This document shows, piece after piece, positions 38,834 through 49,391 of a stretch of 64,000 nt of DNA. The stretch lies in NCBI GenBank assembly GCA_011390465.1, contig JAABSH010000012.1, forward strand, positions 1-64,000, written 5' to 3'. Under the pieces are notes generated by a model. It searched no databases and had not been told where the DNA came from. It was given only the letters and a program-made list of their open reading frames with translations. Origin of the DNA: Desulfobacteraceae bacterium. Its GTDB lineage: Bacteria; Desulfobacterota; Desulfobacteria; Desulfobacterales; Desulfosalsimonadaceae. The stretch's first letter is position 1, and each line of letters starts with the position of its first letter. Position numbers and translations under genes: made by a program.

Positions 38834-39489
38834 GACCGGCCCGGAACAGCAGGGGATTTACCCTGATTGAGCTGTTGATCTCCATGACCATTACGGGAAT
38901 GATTCTGGTGGTCATCATGGGGGCTTTTCGTATTGGCATCCGGGCATGGGAAAAAGGAGAACAGGACATTGAACAGTCCCAGCGTCAGCAGATCGTGCTT
39001 TCCCTGCTGAAACGCCAGCTGGCATCGGCCTGCCTGCATCCTGTTCCCATAGAAGACGACGATCCGTTTGTTTTTTCCGGGGACGGTCAAACTGTGGATT
39101 TTATTTCCAGCATGCCGGTGGTGCCGGGGCCGGATACCGGCCGGGTGCGGGCCACCTACCGGGTGCGCCGGGAGCGGAGTCCGGAGCGTGGTAGCGATGT
39201 ATATGTCCTGGAAATCGCGGAACGGGGATTTCTCTCCGGCGGCCTTGGTCAGCCAATCGACGAATTGGATGAGGACCGGATTTACACGCTGATACCCCAT
39301 GCGCACGCGGTAAAATTTGAGTTTTTGACGCCGGCTTCAGAAGAATCGCCCGGCGAGTGGCAGCCGGAATGGGAAAACAATCCGGCCACGGGGCTGCCGG
39401 CAGCCGTAAAGTGTGTTCTTCAGATGGATGAAAGCGCTGCACCGGTTACCATGATTGCGCGGATTTTTTCCCGGGAGGATGTATTATAG
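38830..39489 (+). CDS. gspJ: type II secretion minor pseudopilin GspJ
   Basis: SRGFTLIELLISMTITGMILVVIMGAFRIGIRAWEKGE. Confidence 0.87.
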   Translation: MRPARNSRGFTLIELLISMTITGMILVVIMGAFRIGIRAWEKGEQDIEQSQRQQIVLSLLKRQLASACLHPVPIEDDDPFVFSGDGQTVDFISSMPVVPGPDTGRVRATYRVRRERSPERGSDVYVLEIAERGFLSGGLGQPIDELDEDRIYTLIPHAHAVKFEFLTPASEESPGEWQPEWENNPATGLPAAVKCVLQMDESAAPVTMIARIFSREDVL

Positions 39490-39492
39490 CTG

Positions 39493-40566
39493 ATGATGTT
39501 GTGCGGCAACAAAAAAGGCGTGGTCCTGCTGATGGTGCTGTGGGTATTGATGCTGCTGACGGTGATTGTCGGTGAATTCTGTTACGCCATGCGGACCCGG
39601 GTGAATATTACCCGGAATTTCAAGGAATCCACGGAAGCTTATTACATTGCCGTGGCCGGTCTGAACAAGGCCATTGAGCAGATGATCCGGCAGGAGATCG
39701 TTCCGCCCAAACGGGTTTCGGTCGACCCCAAAACCGGTGAACCGCTTGAGGGAGTGGAAGAAACGCCGGTCTGGCGCACCGGCACGGACCTGCCGCCCAT
39801 GGATTTCGGCGGCGGCACCTTTAGGGTCCGTATGCGCAATGAAAGCGGCCGGGTGAATATCAATCAGGCCAATGACGTCATGCTGAAAACCCTTTTGGAA
39901 GGATTTGATCTGGACCCGTCAGAAAAGAGCGTGATCGTGGATTCGATCCAGGACTGGCGGGATACGGACCGGAATCACCGGTTAAACGGGGCGGAAGATG
40001 ATTATTATCAGTCTCTTGACACTCCCTATGCGTGCAAGGACGCTCCCTTTGACACCCCGGAGGAACTGTTTTTTGTCCGGGGGATAACCCGTGAAATCTA
40101 CAACCGCTTGAAAGACCGGGTGACGGTGTTCCCCAAAGAATCAACATTGGCGGAAAAAACCCTGGGTAGCCGGTCCCGGCAAAAGAATAAGAAAAAAGGG
40201 TTTAATTTTGATCAGTTGAATGTAAATTCGCTGTCTGCTGCCATGTGGGCGGCGCTTCCCGGGATGACCGAAGATCTGGCCGCAGATATTATGGCGTTTC
40301 GGGCGGAGCAGGATTTTCAATCTTTGACTGAAGTCCAGGATATTATCGGCATGGAAGTTTTCCGGGGGTTTGCCCGGCATCTGACCCTGGAAACCATTCC
40401 CTATTACACCATCAGTGTGGCAGGGAATGTTGCCGGCACCCTGACCATGGACGGGGTCACTGCGGTGGTCCGGTTGGATCGGCAGCATCAGGAAAATTTT
40501 CAGATTGTGGAGTGGATTGACGCAGCGGAACACCGGCCGGGGCAAATTCATGGGCCGGCGTTATGA
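39493..40566 (+). CDS. gspK: type II secretion minor pseudopilin GspK
   Basis: KKGVVLLMVLWVLMLLTVIVGEF; GRVNINQAND; C-terminal helix-hairpin-helix region. Confidence 0.9.
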   Translation: MMLCGNKKGVVLLMVLWVLMLLTVIVGEFCYAMRTRVNITRNFKESTEAYYIAVAGLNKAIEQMIRQEIVPPKRVSVDPKTGEPLEGVEETPVWRTGTDLPPMDFGGGTFRVRMRNESGRVNINQANDVMLKTLLEGFDLDPSEKSVIVDSIQDWRDTDRNHRLNGAEDDYYQSLDTPYACKDAPFDTPEELFFVRGITREIYNRLKDRVTVFPKESTLAEKTLGSRSRQKNKKKGFNFDQLNVNSLSAAMWAALPGMTEDLAADIMAFRAEQDFQSLTEVQDIIGMEVFRGFARHLTLETIPYYTISVAGNVAGTLTMDGVTAVVRLDRQHQENFQIVEWIDAAEHRPGQIHGPAL

Positions 40567-40632
40567 TTTTATGCCGGTTTGCGGATTTCAGTGCATTATT
40601 AAACACAGCCAGCGGTTGAGAGGATAAAACTT

Positions 40633-42027
40633 TTGCTTTTTAATTCAAGCATCGGCATCGATATAAATGACCATCAGGTGAGCATTGTTTACCTGAAGGG
40701 GTCTTTTAAGGGCATGCATCTGGCGGCAGAGACGGATTTTCATCCGGCGCGCGGCATGTCACAACCTGATACGTCCAAAAAGGATATTCAGAAAGAAACC
40801 ATAGATTTTATAAATAATTTTGTCAAAACCGAAAAAATAGCCGCCGCAGATATGTTTATGGGGATTTCCGGAGATCAGGTGATGCTGCGGGAAATTGAAT
40901 TTCCCCTGGCAGTCCGGGAAAATCTCAGGACGACCCTGAGTTATGAAATCGAAAAGTATTTTCCCCTGCCGGCGGATGATGTTTATTTTGATTTTCATAT
41001 CATTTCAGACGACAAGGAAACTGAAAAACTCCGGCTGCTGCTTGCAGCGGTAAAAAAAGATGTTTTTGCGCCTTATCTGGAAATTGCGGAACAGATTGAA
41101 AACGGGATTTCCGGAATCAGCATCATGCCGGCGGCCCTGGTTAATTATTTTTTAAATGGCTGGCCAAAGCTTGAAAAACCGGTGTTGCTGTTTTACTGGA
41201 CAGGGTCGCGCTGTGAAATCGCGGTCGTCAAAAACAAGGCCCTGATTTACGGGAAATCAATGTCTGTGGCCGATATTCCCGTTGCGCCAGGTGAATGGAC
41301 CAAACAACAGGCCTTGAGCCTTCAGGAAATTTTCTGCGCAGATGAAACTGCCGGCATTGCGGTGTACGGTCTTCCCGCATCGGAACGGCCTGTTGAAGCT
41401 CTGCTGCCGGAATTAGAAATGATGTCTCCGGACCCGGCGACGCTTCAGAACGACCAGTTTATTCCTGCCTACGGGCTGGCCCTGAACGGCATCGGCGATG
41501 TTCCGGTGGAAATTAACCTGCTGCCGCCGGTGCTGCGCAAAAAACCGGATAAAACCGGTTTTTACACGATGATGGGGCTGATGGTTTTGGTGGTGCTGGT
41601 CTGCGGCATCTGGGCGGGCAGCCATATCGTGCGGCAACGGCAGGCACTGGCGCTGCTGGATGCGGACCTGGCCCGGTTGCGGTCCAGTGCGTCGGAAATC
41701 CAGCAGATTCAGACTGAAACCCTTGAAATGCAAAAAAATCTTGATTATATCCGTTCCCTGCGGCCGGGTAACGCTTTTGCCGTGGAACTTCTTAACGAGG
41801 TCAGTTCGATTCTGCCGCTGGATGCATGGCTTACGGATTTTAAACTATCCGGCAACAAGATCAGCATTTATGGGGTGGCGGCGTCGGCCACGGAACTTAT
41901 CGCACTGCTGGAGGCATCGCCTTATCTTGCCAGGGCTGAATTTATTTCCACTATCCGCAAAGACCGGGACGGCCGGGAAGTGTTTCGCATCGGATGTGTC
42001 GTACAGAATGGAGGGCATAAAAAATGA
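40633..42027 (+). CDS. gspL: type II secretion GspL (PilM-like actin-fold + PilN-like)
   Basis: SIGIDINDHQVSIVYLKGSF, LSYEIEKYFPLPADDVYFDF; single TM then LNEVSSILPLDAWLTDF. Confidence 0.85.
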   Translation: MLFNSSIGIDINDHQVSIVYLKGSFKGMHLAAETDFHPARGMSQPDTSKKDIQKETIDFINNFVKTEKIAAADMFMGISGDQVMLREIEFPLAVRENLRTTLSYEIEKYFPLPADDVYFDFHIISDDKETEKLRLLLAAVKKDVFAPYLEIAEQIENGISGISIMPAALVNYFLNGWPKLEKPVLLFYWTGSRCEIAVVKNKALIYGKSMSVADIPVAPGEWTKQQALSLQEIFCADETAGIAVYGLPASERPVEALLPELEMMSPDPATLQNDQFIPAYGLALNGIGDVPVEINLLPPVLRKKPDKTGFYTMMGLMVLVVLVCGIWAGSHIVRQRQALALLDADLARLRSSASEIQQIQTETLEMQKNLDYIRSLRPGNAFAVELLNEVSSILPLDAWLTDFKLSGNKISIYGVAASATELIALLEASPYLARAEFISTIRKDRDGREVFRIGCVVQNGGHKK

Positions 42028-42605
42028 TGTTTGACAATGTGGAAATGACCCGGGAACGAAAATTTATTCTGATTGCAGGGGCGGTTTTGCTGGTACTGGG
42101 CGTGATTTACCGGTTCTGGCCGGCCATTGCATCTACGGTGTCGGTTGCCGATGAAATTGCCCTGAAAACGGAACATGTGGAAAAGTACCAACGGATTGCG
42201 GCGCGCAAGGATCAGGTGGTAAAAGAAAACGCGGCTGTCCGTAAACAGTTCCGGCAAATGGAAAATCGCCTGCTCTCCGGATCCACCCCGAGTCTGGCTG
42301 CCGTGGAAATTCAGAACACCCTGAATACCATTGCTGAAAATGTTAACGTAAAGTTTTCCACCATGCGGGTGATGAAGCCGCCGGAAGATGAAATCGCCGA
42401 TTATATGCGGGTGCCGGTGCAGTTTTCCGTGGATCTGGATATTGTTCAGTTTAAGGATATGATTTACCAGATTGAAACCAGTTCCCGGCTGCTGCTGGTG
42501 GTGAGTGAGCTGGATATCCGCCAGCTGCGGTCCCGGGACGGATATCGCATCCGGTCTGTGGTCACGGTGGAGGGGGTAATGAAAGCCCCGGCGGTTGCCG
42601 GATAA
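42024..42605 (+). CDS. gspM: type II secretion GspM-like
   Basis: N-terminal TM, small periplasmic domain, position between gspL and gspN/C-like. Confidence 0.75.
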   Translation: MMFDNVEMTRERKFILIAGAVLLVLGVIYRFWPAIASTVSVADEIALKTEHVEKYQRIAARKDQVVKENAAVRKQFRQMENRLLSGSTPSLAAVEIQNTLNTIAENVNVKFSTMRVMKPPEDEIADYMRVPVQFSVDLDIVQFKDMIYQIETSSRLLLVVSELDIRQLRSRDGYRIRSVVTVEGVMKAPAVAG

Positions 42606-42632
42606 AGCGCTGCGGCGGGGAAAGGACAAAAA

Positions 42633-43367
42633 ATGTTTTTAAATTCAAAAATCTGGCTGGTCAACGGGCTGCTGCTTCTTGCCCTGGGGATTGGCTGTGT
42701 AAAGATATGGGACGTGTGGCAGACACCATCAACGGTTTTGGCCGGCAGTAGTCCGGCCGCCAATGAAAAAACCGGCCGGGCGGTAAAATCAACGCCGGAG
42801 AAGCGTCTGGCCATTGACGCCCGTTACGCGGAGATTGTGGACCAGAATCTCTTTTCACCGGATCGTGCCCCGGCGCCGCCGCCACCGCCGGAATCGGTGG
42901 AAGCGACACCGGAGCCTGAAGAAGTTAAAGCGGAAGTTCGGATTTCCGGTGAAAAAGTAGAACTCTATGGGGTTGTTATGCTGGATGAGTATAAAAAAGC
43001 CCTGACCAATGACCCGGCCGACCGGACGGTCCAGACCCGTTGGGTCAGTGAAGGCGATAAAATCGGAAATCTGGTGGTCCGGGAAATCTCCCAGGATACT
43101 GTTTTGCTCTCAGATGCGGAAAAGACCTACCGGGTGTTGTTGTATGATCCGAAAAAAATTGCAAAGTCCGGTTCGAAAACACCACACAGATCTCCGGAAA
43201 GCGGCAGTCCGCAAATTGTCAGTGCAGGAAGCGCTCCCCGGCAGGCCACATCCGGATCGCCAGCTGCAAAGACAGATAATGTTTCAAAACCAGCGGCATC
43301 AAATGATCAGGATGAATACGAAACGATTGTAACCCCGTTCGGTACAATTAAAAGAAAGAAGAGATGA
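42633..43367 (+). CDS. type II secretion GspN/GspC-like (XpsN-type) protein
   Basis: N-terminal TM; YAEIVDQNLFSPDR and VELYGVVMLDEYKKALTNDP HR-domain-like region; precedes gspD. Confidence 0.75.
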   Translation: MFLNSKIWLVNGLLLLALGIGCVKIWDVWQTPSTVLAGSSPAANEKTGRAVKSTPEKRLAIDARYAEIVDQNLFSPDRAPAPPPPPESVEATPEPEEVKAEVRISGEKVELYGVVMLDEYKKALTNDPADRTVQTRWVSEGDKIGNLVVREISQDTVLLSDAEKTYRVLLYDPKKIAKSGSKTPHRSPESGSPQIVSAGSAPRQATSGSPAAKTDNVSKPAASNDQDEYETIVTPFGTIKRKKR

Positions 43368-45394
43368 TAGTGAAAAAAAATAAAATCAAGCAATTACTGG
43401 TTGGTGTGGGATGTGCGCTCATGGTGACGGCCCTCAGTGTTGGCGGGTTTTTGCAGCCGGCATTTGCGGCGCCCGAGGAAGTTGGGGAATCAGGTGATGC
43501 CGCTGGCCAGGCAGATGCGTCAGTGCTGAGCGAAAACGGAAAGCTCGTGCTGAATTTTGACAATGCCGATTTGGTGGAGGTCATCCGGACCCTGGCGGAT
43601 CTTCTGGGGATCAATTACATGGTGGATACCGGGGTGGGCGGCAAGGTGACCATTCATACAGCCGGTGAATTGACCCGGGAGGATCTCTTTCCTGTTTTTT
43701 ACCAGGTATTGGAGATCAACGGGATGACAGCGGTAAAAGACAAGGATATTTATAAAATAGTTCCCCTGAAAGACGCCTCCCGGCGACCGGTTATCATGTC
43801 CCGGATCGGGGCCAAAGAAAGCATCCCCCCTGATGAACGGGTGATTATCCAGGTGATTCCCCTGGCCTCTCTGGCGGCGCCTGAAATGACCAAGCTGCTC
43901 ACGCCTTTTCTTTCAGCGGAAGGAACAATCGTATCTCAGGACAGCCGCAACCTTCTGGTGGTGGTGGACCGGGCCGAAAATATCGACAAGATTCTGCGGC
44001 TGGTGCGGGTGTTTGACACGGATGTGTTTGAAAAAGTGGATTATCGTTTTTATCCCCTGTCCTACAGCGATGTGGAAGAGATGGTAAAAATCATCAATGA
44101 CTTTTTTGTGCCGTTTGGGGATGCCGTGAAAACCACCACCAGCCTGATTCCTATCATTCGGTTGAATACGCTTCTGGTGGTCAGCAGCAATGAAAAAGTG
44201 TTCGATATGGTGACGGCTTTTTTAGATGATTATGATGTCCCGAGCCTGAACACGGAACCCAGTGTTTATGTTTATCCCCTTGTGAACGGCAGAGCCGAAG
44301 ATATCGCCGATATTCTGGGACAGGTGTTTTCCGGAAAAAACGCCGATGATAAAAATCAGTGGAATTCCCAGGTTTCGGCCGCCACCCGAAATCCTCTGGG
44401 AAAAGCGGCAAAAGCCGAAAAATCCGCGGCTGCTCCGGCTTCAGCCGAATCTGCGCCGATGGCAGCAGGAGCAGACAGCTCCATCGGCTCTGGCACCTTG
44501 CGGGGTGAAATCAATATTACGGAAGATAAAAGCAGAAATGCCCTTATTATCGAGGCAACGCCGGGGGATTATCAGATAGTAAAAAAATTACTGCAAAAAT
44601 TGGATGTTATGCCCCGCCAGGTGCTTATTGAAGTGACATTTGCGGAAATTACCCTGGATGAATCCACTGCCATGGGCGTGGAATGGGCGTATAATAAGGG
44701 CGATGCCAATTTAAGCACCAGCCTCATGAAAGCCACCATGGGAGATTCCGGGCTGAATTTCACCATTGGCAATCCAGACCGGTGGACCGCGGCCCTGTCC
44801 GCCCTGGCCACGGAAAACAAGGTCAATATTTTATCCAATCCTTCGGTTATGGCATCCAACAGCCTGCCGGCCAATATTGATATTTCCCAGGAAATTCCCA
44901 TTGCCAGTTCCCAGTATCAGTACACCACCGGAGATGATGCGCTTCTGGAAACCGATATTCAATACCGGGACACCGGAATCATGCTGTCGGTAACGCCCAA
45001 TATCAATGAAAACGGGCTGGTGACCATGGAAATCGATCAGGAAATCAGCGAGCAGGCATCCAATGTGTCTGTGGGGGGAAAAGATTACCCCTCATTTTTT
45101 AAACGCAGCACCGCCACAACCCTCACGGTGCAAAGCGGCCAGACCATTGCCATCGGCGGCCTGATTCGGGAGACCGTATCTGACGGGTCCTCCGGTACTC
45201 CCTGGTTTGTCAGAATCCCGATCATCGGTTTTTTGTTCGGCCAGACATCGGATTCCATTTCAAAAACAGAACTGGTAATTTTAATTTCACCTTATGTCAT
45301 TGCCACTCCGGATGACGTGGACGTGGTAACCCGGGAGTTCCAGGCCAGAATTACGGGCCTGTCAACGGACGTGAAAGAATCGGGCCAGCGGTAA
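43364..45394 (+). CDS. gspD: type II secretion secretin GspD
   Basis: N-domains LVEVIRTLADLLGINYMVD; secretin core RQVLIEVTFAEITLDE, NPSVMASNSLPANI, TTLTVQSGQTIAIGGLI. Confidence 0.96.
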   Translation: MIVKKNKIKQLLVGVGCALMVTALSVGGFLQPAFAAPEEVGESGDAAGQADASVLSENGKLVLNFDNADLVEVIRTLADLLGINYMVDTGVGGKVTIHTAGELTREDLFPVFYQVLEINGMTAVKDKDIYKIVPLKDASRRPVIMSRIGAKESIPPDERVIIQVIPLASLAAPEMTKLLTPFLSAEGTIVSQDSRNLLVVVDRAENIDKILRLVRVFDTDVFEKVDYRFYPLSYSDVEEMVKIINDFFVPFGDAVKTTTSLIPIIRLNTLLVVSSNEKVFDMVTAFLDDYDVPSLNTEPSVYVYPLVNGRAEDIADILGQVFSGKNADDKNQWNSQVSAATRNPLGKAAKAEKSAAAPASAESAPMAAGADSSIGSGTLRGEINITEDKSRNALIIEATPGDYQIVKKLLQKLDVMPRQVLIEVTFAEITLDESTAMGVEWAYNKGDANLSTSLMKATMGDSGLNFTIGNPDRWTAALSALATENKVNILSNPSVMASNSLPANIDISQEIPIASSQYQYTTGDDALLETDIQYRDTGIMLSVTPNINENGLVTMEIDQEISEQASNVSVGGKDYPSFFKRSTATTLTVQSGQTIAIGGLIRETVSDGSSGTPWFVRIPIIGFLFGQTSDSISKTELVILISPYVIATPDDVDVVTREFQARITGLSTDVKESGQR

Positions 45395-45435
45395 CGGCAT
45401 GGGATGTCTGATAAAGATTTAGCTGAACCGGCCTT

Positions 45436-46404
45436 ATGAAATTTTCCTGCACGGCAAATAAACGGCTCCTTTATTTTGTGGCAGTGTTCGTGCTGATGTG
45501 GAGTTTTGCCGGCTTTGCCCATTGCCGGGAACCTGAAACCCACCGGATTTTCCTTTTTGTTTCAAAAAATATCAAACCCTATGTGGAAGCGGTGGACGGC
45601 TTTCGCAGCGGACTTGAAGCTCCTGCTATCGCATTGCCAGATGTAAATCTCGAAGTCATCATGCTGGATCGCTACACTGAGGCATCTTTGGTGGATCTGG
45701 CAGGCCGAATGGCCAATCAGGCAGATATCCGGCTTGCGGCAGCCGTAGGACCTGAGGCGGCGGCTTTTGTCTGGGAAACATTTCCCGGGCCAAGCGTTGA
45801 AAAAATGTATTTTCTGATTCTAAATCCGGAAAAAGTCATCCCGGGCATCTCCCCGGCCGCCGGCGTTTCCCTGAATATCCCGCCACCTGATCAATTGCGG
45901 CTGATTCATAAAAGCCTTTCCCCTGTGTCCCGGGTGGGGCTTTTTTATGATCCTGCCCATAACACGGATTTTTTTACAGCAGCGGCCGCTGCCTCTCTGG
46001 AACTGGACATCACTCTGGTGCCGCTGGCGGTAGGTTCCAAAAAGGATATACCCTTTCTGCTGGAAGAATGCTGGGATTCTATTGATTGTGTCTGGTTGAT
46101 ACCGGATCGCACGGTCATATCGGAAAGCATTGCCCAGTATATTATCAAACAGGCGGTATTGAAAAAAGTGCCGGTTGTGGGATACAACCGGTTTTTTTAT
46201 GATTCCGGCGCGGCCGCAGCCTTTGTTTTTGACTATGCGGATCTCGGCCGCCAGGCCGCGGGCCTGGCAATGGATATGTTGCGGGGCCGGGCCAGGGGGA
46301 AGGTGTCTCCGATGTTCCATGTCTGGTTGAACGCATCGGTTTTTCAAAAAACAGGCATTCCCCTGCCGGAACCCGTAGAACTGCCGCTGAAGGTGGGCCC
46401 GTGA
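45436..46404 (+). CDS. ABC-type (PF04392-like) periplasmic substrate-binding protein
   Basis: Signal peptide; VGLFYDPAHN, CVWLIPDRTVISE, VPVVGYNRFFYDSGAAAAFVFDYADLGRQAAGLA. Confidence 0.8.
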   Translation: MKFSCTANKRLLYFVAVFVLMWSFAGFAHCREPETHRIFLFVSKNIKPYVEAVDGFRSGLEAPAIALPDVNLEVIMLDRYTEASLVDLAGRMANQADIRLAAAVGPEAAAFVWETFPGPSVEKMYFLILNPEKVIPGISPAAGVSLNIPPPDQLRLIHKSLSPVSRVGLFYDPAHNTDFFTAAAAASLELDITLVPLAVGSKKDIPFLLEECWDSIDCVWLIPDRTVISESIAQYIIKQAVLKKVPVVGYNRFFYDSGAAAAFVFDYADLGRQAAGLAMDMLRGRARGKVSPMFHVWLNASVFQKTGIPLPEPVELPLKVGP

Positions 46405-47837
46405 AACGGCCCGGCATCCACGCAAGACTTCTGGTCACGGCGTTTCTGGTGATCAGCCTGACGGCCTTTGCGTTGGGCACCCTTGGGGTGAAAATGTTTC
46501 ATGATTTTGCCCAGGACCGGTTTGTGGACCGGTTTGAATTTCTGGCCCGGTATCTGGCGCTTAATTCAGAACTGGGCATTTTGATTGACCAGCGGACCAT
46601 GCTGGTCCAATTGGCCGAAAACCTGCTGGCGGAAGCAGATGTGGCCCGGGTGGAGATACAAAACAATGCCGGGGATATGCTGGCCCAGGCTGCCAGGGAT
46701 CTTCCCCGGCCCCATGGATCGGTGACGGCCGCGGTTCGTCTGAAGGCAACCAGCGAGGAAGGCCAGGCATTTGGATGGTCGTTTCCCTCTGCTGTGAACG
46801 GGGGGGCTTCGGATGTGATCGGTAATGTCCGGATTGTTTACAGCACCTACCAGATCAACCGTCTGCTGAAAGCCCTGACGGTCCGGTATCTGTGGCTGAC
46901 CGCGGGACTGGCCGGATTATGTCTGGTGATTTTTTATGTTATTTCCCGGTCCCTGGTGGCGCCGCTCACCCGGTTGGCCCAGACCGCCCGGAAAGTCGGG
47001 GAAGGGGAGCTTCAGCGGCGGATGATGCCGGGCAATGTTCCGGAAACCCGGGAAGTGTCCCTGGCGTTCAATGCCATGCTGGATTCCCTGGAGCGGGGCC
47101 GGCGGGCAGTGGAAGAAGCCCAGCAGGAAATGGCCCGGCAGAATCTGCTGGCCGAGATGGGAAAATTTTCCATGATGATCGCCCATGAACTTAAAAATCC
47201 CTTAGGGATTATTAAAAGTTCTTTTGATCTTTTGAAAAAAGATCCCGCTGATCCTGCCAATGCCATCCTTGTGGCGTACATTGACGAGGAGATCCTCCGG
47301 ATCAACGGCCTGATTGAGGACTTTCTGTCTTTTGCCAAACCGTCCAAACCGTCTTTCCGGGTGGTGGATGCCAACAGCATGCTGCGGGACTGTGTTGAGC
47401 GGTTTGGAAGGATGGACACGGCCCGGGAGATTATGTTTAAAGAAAATGTGCCGGATGTATCGTGCCTGTCGTATCTGGATCCGGATTTATTCCGGCGGGC
47501 CATTGATAATATTTTAAAAAATGCGGTAGAAGCCTGCGAAGAGCGGGGCACGATTTTTGTGGATGCAGTGTGCGGGGAAGAATCGTGGCGGGTGGAAATC
47601 AGCGATGACGGATGCGGCATACCGGAAGAGGTAATGGAAAAAATTTTCAATCCGTTTGTTACCACCCGGACCAAAGGCACGGGGCTGGGGCTGGCGTACA
47701 CCGCCCAGGTGATTCAGGCCCACAACGGCACCATCCAGGTGCGGAACCGGAAGGCAAAAGGCGCCTGTTTTACCGTTGAAATCCCCAGAGAGCCCAAAAT
47801 GATTGATTTGTTTGAGCAAGATGACGTAAGAAGGTAG
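46401..47837 (+). CDS. sensor histidine kinase (HAMP, HisKA, HATPase)
   Basis: MIAHELKNPLGIIKSSFDLL H-box; NILKNAVEACEE N-box; TTRTKGTGLGLAYTAQVIQAHNG. Confidence 0.95.
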   Translation: MKRPGIHARLLVTAFLVISLTAFALGTLGVKMFHDFAQDRFVDRFEFLARYLALNSELGILIDQRTMLVQLAENLLAEADVARVEIQNNAGDMLAQAARDLPRPHGSVTAAVRLKATSEEGQAFGWSFPSAVNGGASDVIGNVRIVYSTYQINRLLKALTVRYLWLTAGLAGLCLVIFYVISRSLVAPLTRLAQTARKVGEGELQRRMMPGNVPETREVSLAFNAMLDSLERGRRAVEEAQQEMARQNLLAEMGKFSMMIAHELKNPLGIIKSSFDLLKKDPADPANAILVAYIDEEILRINGLIEDFLSFAKPSKPSFRVVDANSMLRDCVERFGRMDTAREIMFKENVPDVSCLSYLDPDLFRRAIDNILKNAVEACEERGTIFVDAVCGEESWRVEISDDGCGIPEEVMEKIFNPFVTTRTKGTGLGLAYTAQVIQAHNGTIQVRNRKAKGACFTVEIPREPKMIDLFEQDDVRR

Positions 47838-47858
47838 GGCAGGCCCACCGTGCCTGCC
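47838..47858. repeat. intercistronic hairpin between kinase and regulator
   Basis: GGCAGGC-ccaccgt-GCCTGCC. Confidence 0.6.
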
Positions 47859-47931
47859 TGAAAAACAGGATGAAGTTACGGTGCTGTAAAGCACATATTG
47901 GTTTGATACAGATGACGTGGGTGAGTCAGTC

Positions 47932-49287
47932 ATGGCATATATTTTAGTTGTTGATGATGAAGAAAAAATGCAGCACCTGCTGTCCATTATGCTGGGCCGG
48001 CAGGGGTACAGTGTGGACCGGGCCGGGGATGGTGTTAAAGCCCTTGAAATGATAAAGGAAAATCCCTATGATCTCGTGATATCCGATATCCGGATGCCCA
48101 AAATGGACGGCATGACCCTTCTCTCTGAGATGAAAACGGCGGATATTTGCTGCCCCGTGGTGTTCATCACCGCGTTTGCCACGGTTGATTCCGCGGTGGA
48201 CGCCATGCGGCAGGGGGTGGCCGATTATATCACCAAGCCTTTTGACGAGGAGCGGATTCTGCTGACCGTGGAGCGCACCCTGGGCATTTCCCGGATAATT
48301 GCGGAAAACAGAGAATTAAAACAGCAGTTGCTGGATGTTTCCGGGGGCCGGGAAATTGTGTATGTATCCAAAGAAATGGCCCGGGTTATGGAAAACGCCG
48401 CAAAGGTGGCGGCCGCGGAAACGGCAGTGCTTATCACCGGCGAATCCGGCACTGGAAAAGAAGTGGTGGCGGCGTATATCCACCAGTCCAGCCACCGGGC
48501 GAAAAGCCGGTTTGTACCGGTCAATTGCGCGGCCATCTCCCCCAATCTTGTGGAATCGGAACTTTTCGGGTATGAAAAAGGGGCGTTTACCGGCGCGGAT
48601 CGCCGCACCAAGGGAAAATTTGAGTATGCCAACGGCGGCACATTGTTTCTGGATGAAATCGGGGATCTGCCCCTGGAAGCCCAGGCAAAACTTTTGCGGG
48701 CGCTTCAGGAAAAAAAGGTCCAGCGAGTCGGGGGGAATGAGGAAATTCCCCTGGATGTCCGTATCCTTTGCGCCACCAATCAAGATCTGGCCGGTCTGGT
48801 CAAAAAAGGGACCTTTCGCCAGGATTTGTATTACCGAATCAATGTGTTTCCCATTGAAACGCCGCCACTGCGGGATCGTATTGATGATATCGTTCCCCTG
48901 GCGGAATATTTCTTAGGTCAGCTCTCAGAGGGCCGGGAGATCGGGTTTACCGACGGTGCGGTCCGGACCCTGCAGTCCTACAACTGGCCGGGAAACGTGC
49001 GGGAGCTGGCCAATGCCATGGAGCGGGTGATGATTCTTGCCGGCAGTGACGGCCGGGTGACCGCTGAAACCCTGTCATTTTTGCGGGCCGGGGCAAACGG
49101 GTGCGGGGCCTTTGAAGACCTGGCCCTGCCGCCGGAAGGGATTTCCCTGGAAAAACTCCAGTATAACCTGGCGCGAAGGGCCATGGAACAGACGGGCAAT
49201 AACCAGTCCGCCGCCGCCACTCTTTTGGGGTTGACCCGGGCAAAGTTCCGGGTGCTGTTAAGGCAGGCGGAGGAGAATGATGAATAA
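47932..49287 (+). CDS. sigma54-dependent NtrC-family response regulator
   Basis: Receiver; GESGTGKEVVAAYIHQSS; ELFGYEKGAFTGADRR (GAFTGA); C-terminal HTH. Confidence 0.96.
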   Translation: MAYILVVDDEEKMQHLLSIMLGRQGYSVDRAGDGVKALEMIKENPYDLVISDIRMPKMDGMTLLSEMKTADICCPVVFITAFATVDSAVDAMRQGVADYITKPFDEERILLTVERTLGISRIIAENRELKQQLLDVSGGREIVYVSKEMARVMENAAKVAAAETAVLITGESGTGKEVVAAYIHQSSHRAKSRFVPVNCAAISPNLVESELFGYEKGAFTGADRRTKGKFEYANGGTLFLDEIGDLPLEAQAKLLRALQEKKVQRVGGNEEIPLDVRILCATNQDLAGLVKKGTFRQDLYYRINVFPIETPPLRDRIDDIVPLAEYFLGQLSEGREIGFTDGAVRTLQSYNWPGNVRELANAMERVMILAGSDGRVTAETLSFLRAGANGCGAFEDLALPPEGISLEKLQYNLARRAMEQTGNNQSAAATLLGLTRAKFRVLLRQAEENDE

Positions 49288-49391
49288 TGAATTACGAATA
49301 TCGAACAAGGAATGATGAATGTTGAAGTGGAGTCATAGGCCAGGCAGTGTAAACTTCGTCATTCGACATTCGGTGTTCAAAATTCGATATT
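49262..49391. repeat. imperfect long inverted repeat upstream of TonB receptor
   Basis: gaattacgaatatcgaacaaggaatgatgaatgttgaag ... cttcgtcattcgacattcggtgttcaaaattcgatatt. Confidence 0.6.
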
